Below are positions 7,365 through 14,556 of a stretch of 24,557 nucleotides of DNA, piece after piece. Both the position numbers and the translations under genes were made by a program. The number at the start of each line of letters is the position of its first letter. Positions within the stretch are counted from its first letter, which is position 1. Below the pieces are notes generated by a model that did not search any database, had not been told where the DNA came from, and saw only the letters and a program-made list of their open reading frames with translations. Origin of the DNA: a virus; IMG/VR virus record IMGVR_UViG_3300042361_000037, positions 1-24,557 of that record; one strand, 5' to 3'.

Positions 7365-7697
7365 TTAGTTGCCTCTGCCGTATCTCAGGTATACCATTGC
7401 ACCAGTTTGTTCATCTTCTAGCACAATGCCTTCTTTCCAGTTGGCATTAGCATAGTCTGCAATCTCTTTGGACACACCAGAATCACCAAGATAGGATTCA
7501 AATCTGGCGCCCTTACGTTTCAGCATCTTAGCCATGACAAAGGATTTGGATGGCACAGTGAATACGGTAGAACCAGCAAACTTCTTACGTTTAATGCCTG
7601 GTTCAGCTTGATTTGGAATATTAGGGTTTGGCACACCGATACCAGCTACATTACCACCACCTACAGAGTTTGTTGGAGCATCTTCTTTTATTGTCAT
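7365..7697 (-). CDS. Conserved T4-like phage protein of unknown function (110 aa)
   Basis: The N-terminal 30 residues are glycine- and proline-rich (NSVGGGNVAGIGV, PNPNIPNQAEPG), resembling a flexible linker. The compact C-terminal part contains KKFAGSTVFTVPSKSF, AKMLKRKGARFESYLGD and a final TGAMVYLRYGRGN. I recall similar proteins in T4-like cyanophages only as hypotheticals. The start overlaps the previous gene as ATGA. A virion role is possible from its place in the late block, but nothing in the sequence proves it. Confidence 0.75.
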   Translation of the reverse strand: MTIKEDAPTNSVGGGNVAGIGVPNPNIPNQAEPGIKRKKFAGSTVFTVPSKSFVMAKMLKRKGARFESYLGDSGVSKEIADYANANWKEGIVLEDEQTGAMVYLRYGRGN

Positions 7698-8086
7698 TTT
7701 ATTTCCCTAAGAACCTCAGCAACTTTCATGTCAACATCTATGTCTGACGATATGATGTTATTGCCTCTAATACCCATAACAACACTCGGCATGTAATTTA
7801 GAAACAGCAGATATGTTTTGAGTGTGTGGTAATCCTCTTTATGTACCTTGAAAAACAACATTCTAGTAGCAACTTCAACACCAAAAACATTGTATAGCAC
7901 TATCAAGTGATTGATGACAAGACGCTCACGCATCTCGCCTTCTTTTCGATAACGATAGAACAGGCGCTTCAAATAATTGAACCGCTTCATGTCTTCTTTG
8001 AACTCACTCATAATGCAATTAGGCTTATCATAAGCCTTGACTGCATATAGTAGGATGTTCTCACTAGTCAAATCATCAAAAGACAT
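7694..8086 (-). CDS. Conserved T4-like phage protein of unknown function (130 aa)
   Basis: A basic, mostly helical protein beginning MSFDDLTSENILLYAVKAYD, with FNYLKRLFYRYRKEGEMRER and LVINHLIVLYNVFGVEVATR in the centre. No membrane segment or signal peptide. The pattern is familiar from conserved hypothetical proteins of T4-like marine phages, but I know of no assigned activity. It starts one base after the stop of the capsid-targeted protein at 8450-8088. Confidence 0.78.
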   Translation of the reverse strand: MSFDDLTSENILLYAVKAYDKPNCIMSEFKEDMKRFNYLKRLFYRYRKEGEMRERLVINHLIVLYNVFGVEVATRMLFFKVHKEDYHTLKTYLLFLNYMPSVVMGIRGNNIISSDIDVDMKVAEVLREIK

Positions 8087-8087
8087 T

Positions 8088-8450
8088 TTAGCTTTCGTCT
8101 TCCCCTTCCAGTTCAGACATTGCTTGCTCTACACCACTTTCATCCATAATCTCAGCATAAAAATCATAGTATCCATCATCCGTTGGATAATACAGAATAT
8201 ACAGAAAACTATCGCCAGATAAGTGTGTTGCTAATTCTTCACCTTCAGTGTTCAAATCATAAAGGGACTCAAATGCGATTCCCTCAAGATAAAGTATTTT
8301 ACGAATCTTTGCGATACCCGATTCTGGTGTCAAGACAGGCTGAGTTAGCTCAACCATCAACAACAGATTGAGTTTACCCTGCGTTACTGAGTCAATGGAG
8401 ACTTCATCTCCACCATCCATTGACTCCGTGATGAATTCTTTGAAATTCAT
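8088..8450 (-). CDS. Small acidic protein with capsid-targeting-like N-terminus (120 aa)
   Basis: The first residues MNFKEFITES match the T4 capsid targeting pattern, with I-T-E at positions 7-9 as a possible prohead protease site. Cleavage there would release an acidic protein of about 110 residues. The body has a predicted alpha/beta domain (LNLLLMVELTQPVL; IAKIRKILYLEGIAFESLYD; FLYILYYPTDDGYYDFYAEI) and an acidic tail ending in ELEGEDES. No family recognised. It overlaps the stop of the previous virion gene as TAATG. Packaging into the head is an inference. Confidence 0.78.
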   Translation of the reverse strand: MNFKEFITESMDGGDEVSIDSVTQGKLNLLLMVELTQPVLTPESGIAKIRKILYLEGIAFESLYDLNTEGEELATHLSGDSFLYILYYPTDDGYYDFYAEIMDESGVEQAMSELEGEDES

Positions 8451-9010
8451 TAGCTGTCTGCAAACACTGTGTCATCGGAAGCGTCAGCAACACCTGCTTG
8501 ACCGATGCTGCCCATAGCAACAAGAGTCTCTGTGTGTTCGCGCCCGACACGACCACCCATGGTGATTGTAATTGATACGTTAGAGTTTGGCACCGCGCCG
8601 ATTGTTGGTGCAGCCAAGTAGTTACCACCAGTTGTCAGTGTAATACCAGTAATCAACTTTGCACCGTTTGTAACGATACGTGCGTTAGCGGAAGTGTTAC
8701 CTGTGCCACCGCCAGTGAATGTCAAGAATACGTTACCGTCAGGTGAGTATGAACTTGCATTCGCTGTAAGTGTTGCAACAGGACCTGTGCCTTGCTTTAC
8801 AACAACCCAACCTGCGTGTGCTCCTTTTGGATTAGCCGCAACGCCCTGTTCAGTACTGTCAACACCGAAAATGCCAACAGCTTGTCTAGGTGTGAATGCA
8901 CCGATAGTTGTGCTACCAAACAGTGTTGCTCCGTTTGCATTGTTAGTAGCTGCAACGCCTGCGTGTTTTGGTGCCGCGTTGCTTGAATCTGATTTTGCCC
9001 ATAGTGTCAT
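8450..9010 (-). CDS. Probable virion structural protein (186 aa)
   Basis: A glycine-, threonine- and alanine-rich beta protein beginning MTLWAKSDSSNAAPK, with repeated short beta segments (TTIGAFTPRQAVGIFGV, VFLTFTGGGTGNTSA, ITLTTGGNYLAAPTIG) and a C-terminal RVGREHTETLVAMGSIG. This layout resembles small structural proteins of T4-like cyanophages with the same kind of start and end. It follows a late-promoter-like box and has AGGAG nine bases before the ATG. Exact place in the particle is unknown. Confidence 0.75.
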   Translation of the reverse strand: MTLWAKSDSSNAAPKHAGVAATNNANGATLFGSTTIGAFTPRQAVGIFGVDSTEQGVAANPKGAHAGWVVVKQGTGPVATLTANASSYSPDGNVFLTFTGGGTGNTSANARIVTNGAKLITGITLTTGGNYLAAPTIGAVPNSNVSITITMGGRVGREHTETLVAMGSIGQAGVADASDDTVFADS

Positions 9011-9033
9011 TTATGACTCCTTTTGTTATTGTT

Positions 9034-9041
9034 TATTTATG
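9034..9041 (-). promoter_or_regulatory. Late promoter-like box CATAAATA
   Basis: CATAAATA on the minus strand, one mismatch from the T4 late consensus, 23 bases before the ATG at 9010. As at 23074-23081, the stop codon of the upstream gene (TAA, 9039-9037) lies inside the box. Confidence 0.45.
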
Positions 9042-10704
9042 TTTTGATGATCTGTGATGATAGCTCAGGTTCAGCTTGGAATGTATCAGCTTTTTCTTTG
9101 CTAGATGACTTAGAATTCTTAGCCAAATCTTTTACGATGCCAGCAGTCTTAGACAGTGAACGTTTCGCAGGTGTGCTTGTTTTCTCAAAAGAATCTTCCG
9201 GCTCTTGCTCTTCTTTTAGACCTGCTTGTTTACGTGCAGCAGTCTTTGCGAGGTGCTTAACTCTAGACATTGCTGTGTGTTTTGCGCCAGATTTGTCTGT
9301 TGTCACTTTTGTTGTATTTTTGGTATAAGGACCATCAAATGGAACCTCATAACGCTCTTTACCCAAGTCTGTTGCAGTTTGTTCAGCAGTAATGATAGGT
9401 GTAGGCTTCGCAGGCTTCTTAGCTGGTCCGGATGTGAAACGACCAGCGTCCGGATTCTCGTTGGAGTTGCTAGTTTGACCAACTTCTTCCGCCACAACAC
9501 TCTCAGCTTTGTACTTCTTAAACATATCAGTACCTTTTCTTGGTGCAAGACCTTGTGTGCGATATGCAGCAGCAGAAACAGCAGCGTATCGTTTTGTCTT
9601 CTTACTCGCCTCAGCGTTTGTGCCGGTGCCAGGCAATTCTCTTGCGCTGTCCATTGCTTTATTGACATAGGAGCCAAGAGTTTTCTTTGACAACTCATCA
9701 ATCTGCTCAACTTCTTCCTTCATCCCTGTACGGCGAGACTCACCTTCAATGTATGAGTGTAGTGATTCTACATCACTTTGAACTTTAGATAGTTTGTTCT
9801 GATACCACTCTTCAATTTCACCACCCATCTCAATGAACTCAAGAATTTCTTCAGCGGCATACTTGATGAAGTGTAGTTGCGTTTGGGCCATCTCAGTTTT
9901 TTCGGTGGTATCCGATTCAGCTTGCTCATTGATTTCAGCTTGTTTCAGAATACCTTTGACCAATGGTGCCTTTAATTGACGATGACGTGGAACTGGAATG
10001 TGGTGCTTTGCTTCTGGATGTGTGTATACATCGTGGCTACCTGATGTGCGCGAAAGTTTCCAACCACGCTTCTTCAGATGTTGATGCACAGCACGGGTAT
10101 CCATGTTAGCACCAGGCATTTCATCTAGTTGCTCAACATCAACAGACTCATCCCACTGCTTACCACGTGCCGCATTTCTAGCCGCAGATTTTGCACCATA
10201 GTTTTGTTGCAGTCTCTCAGCATCATACTTATGTACTGTAGCGCCTTTGACTTTCTTTGCAACGTTCTCGGCATGAGACTTGGTATCAAATGTTTTCCAG
10301 TGACGACCATTGACATGTACTGAGTGATAGTCTTTGGCGTCAGCTTCGGCCAGTTCAACCTCTTCATTAGTCTGTGAGTTTTTCAAATCCTTCTCGGATG
10401 GTGCACCCTCTGAGCCAGGCTTACGCATACGTTCACCTGAACCTTTTTTGATTCTTTCACGCTTGGCATGAATGTTGTCCCACAGACCAGCTTCTTCAAT
10501 GGTTTCTTCTTCTTTGATGGATTTGCCAGCAGATTTATCACCATAAGTTGCCTGACGTTTTTTAGCAAGGTCGAGCTTATCTTTGACAGCTTTTCCCAAC
10601 TTCGGATCAGCCTTCAGCATCCATCCTGTTCCAAGAGACTTTTTACCCTCTTCCAAAATGTCCTCACCGCGGACAAGACTTGCAATCTGCTTGAAACTTC
10701 TCAT
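9037..10704 (-). CDS. Capsid cargo polyprotein candidate with HicA-like RNase domain (555 aa)
   Basis: The N-terminus MRSFKQIASL resembles a capsid targeting sequence, and LEE at 17-19 is a possible prohead protease site. Segments in order: basic linker (20-115); HSVHVNGRHWKTFDTKSHA domain (127-165); LDE site at 193-195; HicA-like domain (200-256) with GSH (222-224) and a later VPRH; INE site at 258-260; helical EEW-containing segment (275-320); one DELSKKTLGSYVNKA module (336-350) as in the neighbouring repeat protein; low-complexity lysine/serine/alanine tail. The start at 10704 is chosen because it has GGGAG upstream and lies one base after the previous stop; the frame from 10788 would overlap that gene. 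I infer a head-packaged, protease-processed effector precursor; a scaffold-type role is the alternative. Confidence 0.8.
   Translation of the reverse strand: MRSFKQIASLVRGEDILEEGKKSLGTGWMLKADPKLGKAVKDKLDLAKKRQATYGDKSAGKSIKEEETIEEAGLWDNIHAKRERIKKGSGERMRKPGSEGAPSEKDLKNSQTNEEVELAEADAKDYHSVHVNGRHWKTFDTKSHAENVAKKVKGATVHKYDAERLQQNYGAKSAARNAARGKQWDESVDVEQLDEMPGANMDTRAVHQHLKKRGWKLSRTSGSHDVYTHPEAKHHIPVPRHRQLKAPLVKGILKQAEINEQAESDTTEKTEMAQTQLHFIKYAAEEILEFIEMGGEIEEWYQNKLSKVQSDVESLHSYIEGESRRTGMKEEVEQIDELSKKTLGSYVNKAMDSARELPGTGTNAEASKKTKRYAAVSAAAYRTQGLAPRKGTDMFKKYKAESVVAEEVGQTSNSNENPDAGRFTSGPAKKPAKPTPIITAEQTATDLGKERYEVPFDGPYTKNTTKVTTDKSGAKHTAMSRVKHLAKTAARKQAGLKEEQEPEDSFEKTSTPAKRSLSKTAGIVKDLAKNSKSSSKEKADTFQAEPELSSQIIKT
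9937..10107 (-). other. HicA-like RNase domain inside the polyprotein
   Basis: Residues 200-256 read as a compact HicA (YcfA) mRNA-interferase fold: a first helix DTRAVHQHLKKRGW, the strand-turn TSGSHDVYTHP with the catalytic-type histidine, the strand HHIPVPRH and the last helix PLVKGILKQAEI. Size, order and the G-S-H motif all fit. No HicB-like antitoxin is encoded beside it. Confidence 0.8.
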
Positions 10705-10705
10705 A

Positions 10706-12499
10706 TTACTCTCCCTTGGCTTGCTTGGTGGCCGTAGCGTACATAACAGACTTAGCATCTTTGCCATAACGCTCTTTGAAGCCAGCAATGTTCTTCTTCA
10801 TGCCTTTGACATTCTTTTCCAATGCAGCCTTTTCAGCGGTGGTCAATGAACGCTCTTCAATTTGCTCAACTTCTTCCTTAGCTAAACGATCAACAGCTTT
10901 GCCCATGTTTTCGCGGCGCTTCCAAGACTTAGCAAAAGTTTTATCTGCTTTCTCCATGCTCTTTCTAGCATCATTGTAGCGTGAATCTTTACGTGCAGCT
11001 TCTGAATCATTAGCATGTTGACGAGTCAATGCGCCCTTGTGTGCAACATCATGAGATGCTTTCTTGACATAGGATGCTAGTGTAGACTTCTTTAGTTCAT
11101 CTAGTTGTTCAAATTCTTCAGTTTGCATGAAGTTTTCAACATCTTCAACAGTAAATTCAAGTTCATCTAAGTTTTCATATTCTTCTCTAGTCAAACGTTT
11201 AACAGCTTTTTTAACGCCGCGGTCTCGCTTTTTAATCACACGCTGATCTGCTTTCATTTCGCGGGCGTTACGAACCTGATCAGCTTTTTTTTCAGGTTGG
11301 GCACCATACGCCACGCTTGCAATATTATGCTCTCTATCTGCTTGACTTCTTACAGCTTTATTGATGTATGAACCGAGTGTCTTCTTACTTAACTCATCAA
11401 TTTGTTCAACTTCTTCTTTAGTCAAACGATCTACCGCTCTTTGTATACCAGTAGTTGAATTTTTAAGTCTACGGAAGTTTCCTGGCGTCCTACGATTTCG
11501 TTCCAGTGTAGTAAGATGATGACCTACCTCGTGTGCGGCATACCTCACCCTGCCTTGGGCTTTATTGATATATTTACCAAGAGTCTTCTTGCTCAGTTCA
11601 TCTAGTTGTTCAAATTCTTCAGTTTGCATGAAGTTTTCAACATCTTCAACAGTAAATTCAAGTTCATCTAAGTTTTCATATTCTTCTCTAGTCAAACGTT
11701 TAACAGCGCGATCAACGCCGCGATTTCGCTTTTTAATCACACGTTCATCTTTTTTTATTTCGCGGGCTTGCTGTTTCACATCAGCTTTTTTTTCAGGTTG
11801 GTCGCCAAAGTGCAGACGTCCAATATTATAATCTTTATTTGCTACACTGCTTACAGCTTTATTGATGTATGAACCGAGTGTCTTCTTACTTAACTCATCA
11901 ATTTGTTCAACTTCTTCTTTAGTCAAACGATCTACCGCTCTTTGTATACCAGTAGTTGAATTTTTAACTTTACGGACATGTTGTGGGGACGGTTTAAGTT
12001 TAGAAACATCACGTCCTATCATGTATGATCTATTTCTCACATTATCTCGGGCAGCCTTAATATATTTACCAAGAGTCTTCTTGCTCAGTTCATCTAGTTG
12101 TTCAACAGATTCTTGCTTGACAGCTTGCACAGCAGGCTTTGCAACTTCAGCTTTGCTCTTGCCAATGGACTTGTCTTGTGCTATCTTGATCTCTTTGTTG
12201 AACTCTTCTTGAGATGCTTCTTCTTTTGTATACTTCTTAGTGTACACAGTGCCTGTGGAGATTTTCTTAGCATCGTGGCCAGTCTTCTCACCTTTTTCAG
12301 CAGTTTGGCGTGGAGTATTCTTCCAGTCAAATGGGCTAGCAGGCTTCTTGGCTTCCTCTTTGCGCAACAACTTGAAGTCGTGTGCATCAACTTTGCCGTT
12401 TTTGTTTTTATCGATCTTGTGTTGATCGCCTTTCAGTGCTTCGTCCACAACAGCTTTCACTGCTTCGGCCACTGATTTTAGAATTTTATCGTTGAACAT
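10706..12499 (-). CDS. Repeat protein with EF-hand and DELSKKTLG modules (597 aa)
   Basis: Residues 30-41 (DKNKNGKVDAHD) form a canonical calcium-binding EF-hand loop. From about residue 130 the protein consists of lysine- and glutamate-rich helical modules that each open with [LI]-D-E-L-x-K-x-T-L-[GA]-x-Y, at 135, 200, 299, 367 and 466, and close with basic RAV(D/K)RLT segments. Modules 2 and 4 are 167 residues apart. Each [LI]-D-E is also a possible prohead protease site. No membrane segment. Similar DELSKKTLG repeats occur in T4-like marine phage proteins of unknown function. Possible roles are prohead scaffold or core, DNA-binding internal protein, or precursor of many small peptides. AAGGAA upstream supports the ATG at 12499. 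Confidence 0.82.
   Translation of the reverse strand: MFNDKILKSVAEAVKAVVDEALKGDQHKIDKNKNGKVDAHDFKLLRKEEAKKPASPFDWKNTPRQTAEKGEKTGHDAKKISTGTVYTKKYTKEEASQEEFNKEIKIAQDKSIGKSKAEVAKPAVQAVKQESVEQLDELSKKTLGKYIKAARDNVRNRSYMIGRDVSKLKPSPQHVRKVKNSTTGIQRAVDRLTKEEVEQIDELSKKTLGSYINKAVSSVANKDYNIGRLHFGDQPEKKADVKQQAREIKKDERVIKKRNRGVDRAVKRLTREEYENLDELEFTVEDVENFMQTEEFEQLDELSKKTLGKYINKAQGRVRYAAHEVGHHLTTLERNRRTPGNFRRLKNSTTGIQRAVDRLTKEEVEQIDELSKKTLGSYINKAVRSQADREHNIASVAYGAQPEKKADQVRNAREMKADQRVIKKRDRGVKKAVKRLTREEYENLDELEFTVEDVENFMQTEEFEQLDELKKSTLASYVKKASHDVAHKGALTRQHANDSEAARKDSRYNDARKSMEKADKTFAKSWKRRENMGKAVDRLAKEEVEQIEERSLTTAEKAALEKNVKGMKKNIAGFKERYGKDAKSVMYATATKQAKGE
11094..11206. repeat. 113-bp direct repeat A, copy 1
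   Basis: Identical by eye to 11595-11707, 501 bases away. It encodes the REEYENLDELEFTVEDVENF segment and the start of the following module, in the same frame in both copies. Confidence 0.9.
11349..11466. repeat. 118-bp direct repeat B, copy 1
   Basis: Identical by eye to 11850-11967, again 501 bases away. It encodes KNSTTGIQRAVDRLTKEE and the EQIDELSKKTLGSYINKA module opening. Confidence 0.9.
11595..11707. repeat. 113-bp direct repeat A, copy 2
   Basis: Second copy of repeat A. Between the A and B blocks the two 501-bp units are clearly diverged, so identical and diverged stretches alternate. Confidence 0.9.
11850..11967. repeat. 118-bp direct repeat B, copy 2
   Basis: Second copy of repeat B; see 11349-11466. 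Confidence 0.9.
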
Positions 12500-12525
12500 G
12501 GTTTTTCCTTTTTGTTTTATGTTAA

Positions 12526-14178
12526 TTAGTTATGTTCCTGCCAGTTTACAATGCCCACAGCATCATCGTTGTTGGTAGTGGCTATTGCTGCCAAACACCA
12601 TATGTCTGATACACCTGCTATAGTTCTACCTAACTGTTGACTAAAGTCTATTTCGTTGCTAGTAACTTGAGCGGATCCGCCCTTATTAGATCCTACAAAT
12701 ACACCTTGCGTTATTACTTTGCCGCCAGATAATGCTGTAGCAGAGATGTCATACTCTACTGTACTGTCTGTGTCAGCACTGGTCCAATTAGCATCAGTCA
12801 ATGTGGGATTGAGAATAATGCGATATGAAAAGGCTGCTTGTTGTAGTCCAAATACATCGAACGCAGTGGGCACTACAATAGAGTCCGGGGCTGTTGACTT
12901 CATGCGTAAACAGACTAATGGTCTGTACACGGTATTGCTGAGGTCCTTACCAGTTAGTGCTGTTCCTATGGCACGGGTAAAACTGCGATTACTATAACCG
13001 CCTTCCGACATAACTGTACTACAGATTGCTCTCATTGAGGCTGCGGGTCCAGTGCTGATCAATTCATATCGTAGGGGTAACGTAGCACTGGTCATATAGA
13101 CCTTGTTTAATATGTTGGCATGATGAAAACTGTGACAAACGATGAACTGTCCGTTAATCACAAATCCACAACGAACTGTCCCTACACCTAACCATTCTAT
13201 GTCTGTCCAGAAGATTTGTGCTTTGGTTACATCTAATGTTATTCCGCTGGCTCCAGTTCCATCTAATTTATCACCATTCCACAAACTTTGAGGGAATTTT
13301 TCCGTAGTGTCATCTACTGAACCAGAAGTGTATTTTCTAATAACTAGATTTTTTGTGGTGTCTGCTACTTCAAAGTAGATGCCGTTCTGTGCTCCGAAAT
13401 AGCCTGCTCGTTGTGTAACGCCAGCGGTAGGAGCGTTCATAACAAAGGTCAACAGAACCAATAGACTCTTACCAGGCTGGTAGGAAAATACCTGTTTAGT
13501 CTGACGAATGGCCGATCCTGCTCCTGTAGCGCTCATTAGAATAGAACTTTCGTTAGGTAAGAAAGAGGAAGTGACAGAGCCTGTGTCCACTTGGTCCCAC
13601 TTGTATGTATTGTCAAAGTAACGCAGACCACCATCGAACAGTGTATATGGATTACTTACACGCAACCGTCCAAACGCATCAGTGGCCGCTGCCCCCAAAG
13701 TTACAGCACTGGTGCCAGTTAGGGTAGCATTTACATTACCACTAATAGGTATAGGATTGCCGCTGTCGTTTTTAATCTCTACCTCAGGCATAGTGCCAAT
13801 GTTAACTGTAGGAGTGCCGCTGATAGTAACTGTGGTATTTTCCAATGCTGACAATGTGTTTGCCGATAAACTAACGATGCCGTCTGTGCCAATGTTAACA
13901 TTTCCGCCTATTGGCATATAAGATACAGTCAATAAACCACTTGTGCCAACTTCCGTAATGTGTGTATGAACTGGGTTTTCTGGCGAACTTGCGACATTAA
14001 CCGTATCCACAAAATTCACGTTTCCAGTAATTGTGATATTTTCTGAACCAAGAGTTACTGGTAAAGGATTTGAGAGAGAAACGATATCACCATTAGCGTT
14101 ATTAGCCAACATCATCACCTCATATCGAGATGAAATCTTCGGATCTAGCGCACCAATATCTTTATTAAATTGTGCCAC
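12526..14178 (-). CDS. Large beta-rich virion structural protein, head fibre or decoration candidate (550 aa)
   Basis: The N-terminal 180 residues hold short degenerate beta repeats built on NPLPVTLG, ITITGNVNFVDTVNV, GGNVNIGTDG, PTVNIGTMPEVEI and ISGNVNATLTG, which suggests a fibrous shaft. From FGRLRVSNPYTLFDGG onward it becomes a long globular beta domain without recognised enzyme motifs. FGRLRVSNPYTLFD-like stretches are familiar from structural proteins of large phages. The start is a GTG directly after the previous stop, with GGAA upstream. It is not a cargo-type protein: it has no targeting-like N-terminus. Which virion part it forms cannot be told. Confidence 0.72.
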   Translation of the reverse strand: MAQFNKDIGALDPKISSRYEVMMLANNANGDIVSLSNPLPVTLGSENITITGNVNFVDTVNVASSPENPVHTHITEVGTSGLLTVSYMPIGGNVNIGTDGIVSLSANTLSALENTTVTISGTPTVNIGTMPEVEIKNDSGNPIPISGNVNATLTGTSAVTLGAAATDAFGRLRVSNPYTLFDGGLRYFDNTYKWDQVDTGSVTSSFLPNESSILMSATGAGSAIRQTKQVFSYQPGKSLLVLLTFVMNAPTAGVTQRAGYFGAQNGIYFEVADTTKNLVIRKYTSGSVDDTTEKFPQSLWNGDKLDGTGASGITLDVTKAQIFWTDIEWLGVGTVRCGFVINGQFIVCHSFHHANILNKVYMTSATLPLRYELISTGPAASMRAICSTVMSEGGYSNRSFTRAIGTALTGKDLSNTVYRPLVCLRMKSTAPDSIVVPTAFDVFGLQQAAFSYRIILNPTLTDANWTSADTDSTVEYDISATALSGGKVITQGVFVGSNKGGSAQVTSNEIDFSQQLGRTIAGVSDIWCLAAIATTNNDDAVGIVNWQEHN

Positions 14179-14556
14179 TTAGCAATTCCATTTTCTTAGT
14201 GCGAGAGCTTTACGGGACGGCTCTCCGTTAGGTTTCTTCATCGGACCTTCCACTCCACCCATTCTAGCACAGAATGACTTGCGACGGTTAGCAGCTTTAC
14301 TGCCCGGTGTCAATTTTGATGGTGGTGTTGTAACCGGTGCTTTTAGATTGCCGCCATCTTTTCTGTTGTAGTAGTCACGACCCTTTTGAGTTAGACCACC
14401 AGTAGAGCTTTTTAGTCCTTTAGCATCAACTGCGGCTTCCACTACAGTTTCTTCTTTCATACAAGAATCGGGTGAGTATGCTTTCTTACCTGGAACAGGT
14501 TTATAGCCTTTCCAGCAGCGCCCAGCTTCAGTGACAAAATCTTTATAGTTTTTCAT
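14179..14556 (-). CDS. Capsid-targeted small basic protein with four cysteines (DUF6321-like), 125 aa
   Basis: The N-terminus MKNYKDFVTEAG is a capsid-targeting-like sequence with V-T-E before A. Then come CWKGYKPVPGKKAYSPDSC (cysteines 14 and 32) and a strongly conserved-looking end: LTQKGRDYYNRKDGG, SFCARMGGVEGPMKKPNGEP and ALALRKWNC (cysteines 96 and 125). This C-terminal half matches my memory of the DUF6321 family found in T4-like phages. The four cysteines could bind zinc. It is strongly basic and could bind packaged DNA or RNA. The start overlaps the polyprotein stop as ATGA. Confidence 0.82.
   Translation of the reverse strand: MKNYKDFVTEAGRCWKGYKPVPGKKAYSPDSCMKEETVVEAAVDAKGLKSSTGGLTQKGRDYYNRKDGGNLKAPVTTPPSKLTPGSKAANRRKSFCARMGGVEGPMKKPNGEPSRKALALRKWNC

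Noticed and set aside
9303-9710. Long minus-strand frame of 135 codons inside the HicA-containing gene, and similar ones at 10125-10367 and 15566-15835
   Set aside because: Unlike the 14768-15100 frame they have no strong ribosome binding site and no patterned sequence; they are likely off-frame readings of low-complexity coding DNA.
11072-12110. CRISPR-like repeats
   Set aside because: The repeats are over 100 bp, in frame and protein-coding, with a 501-bp period; this does not fit a CRISPR array.
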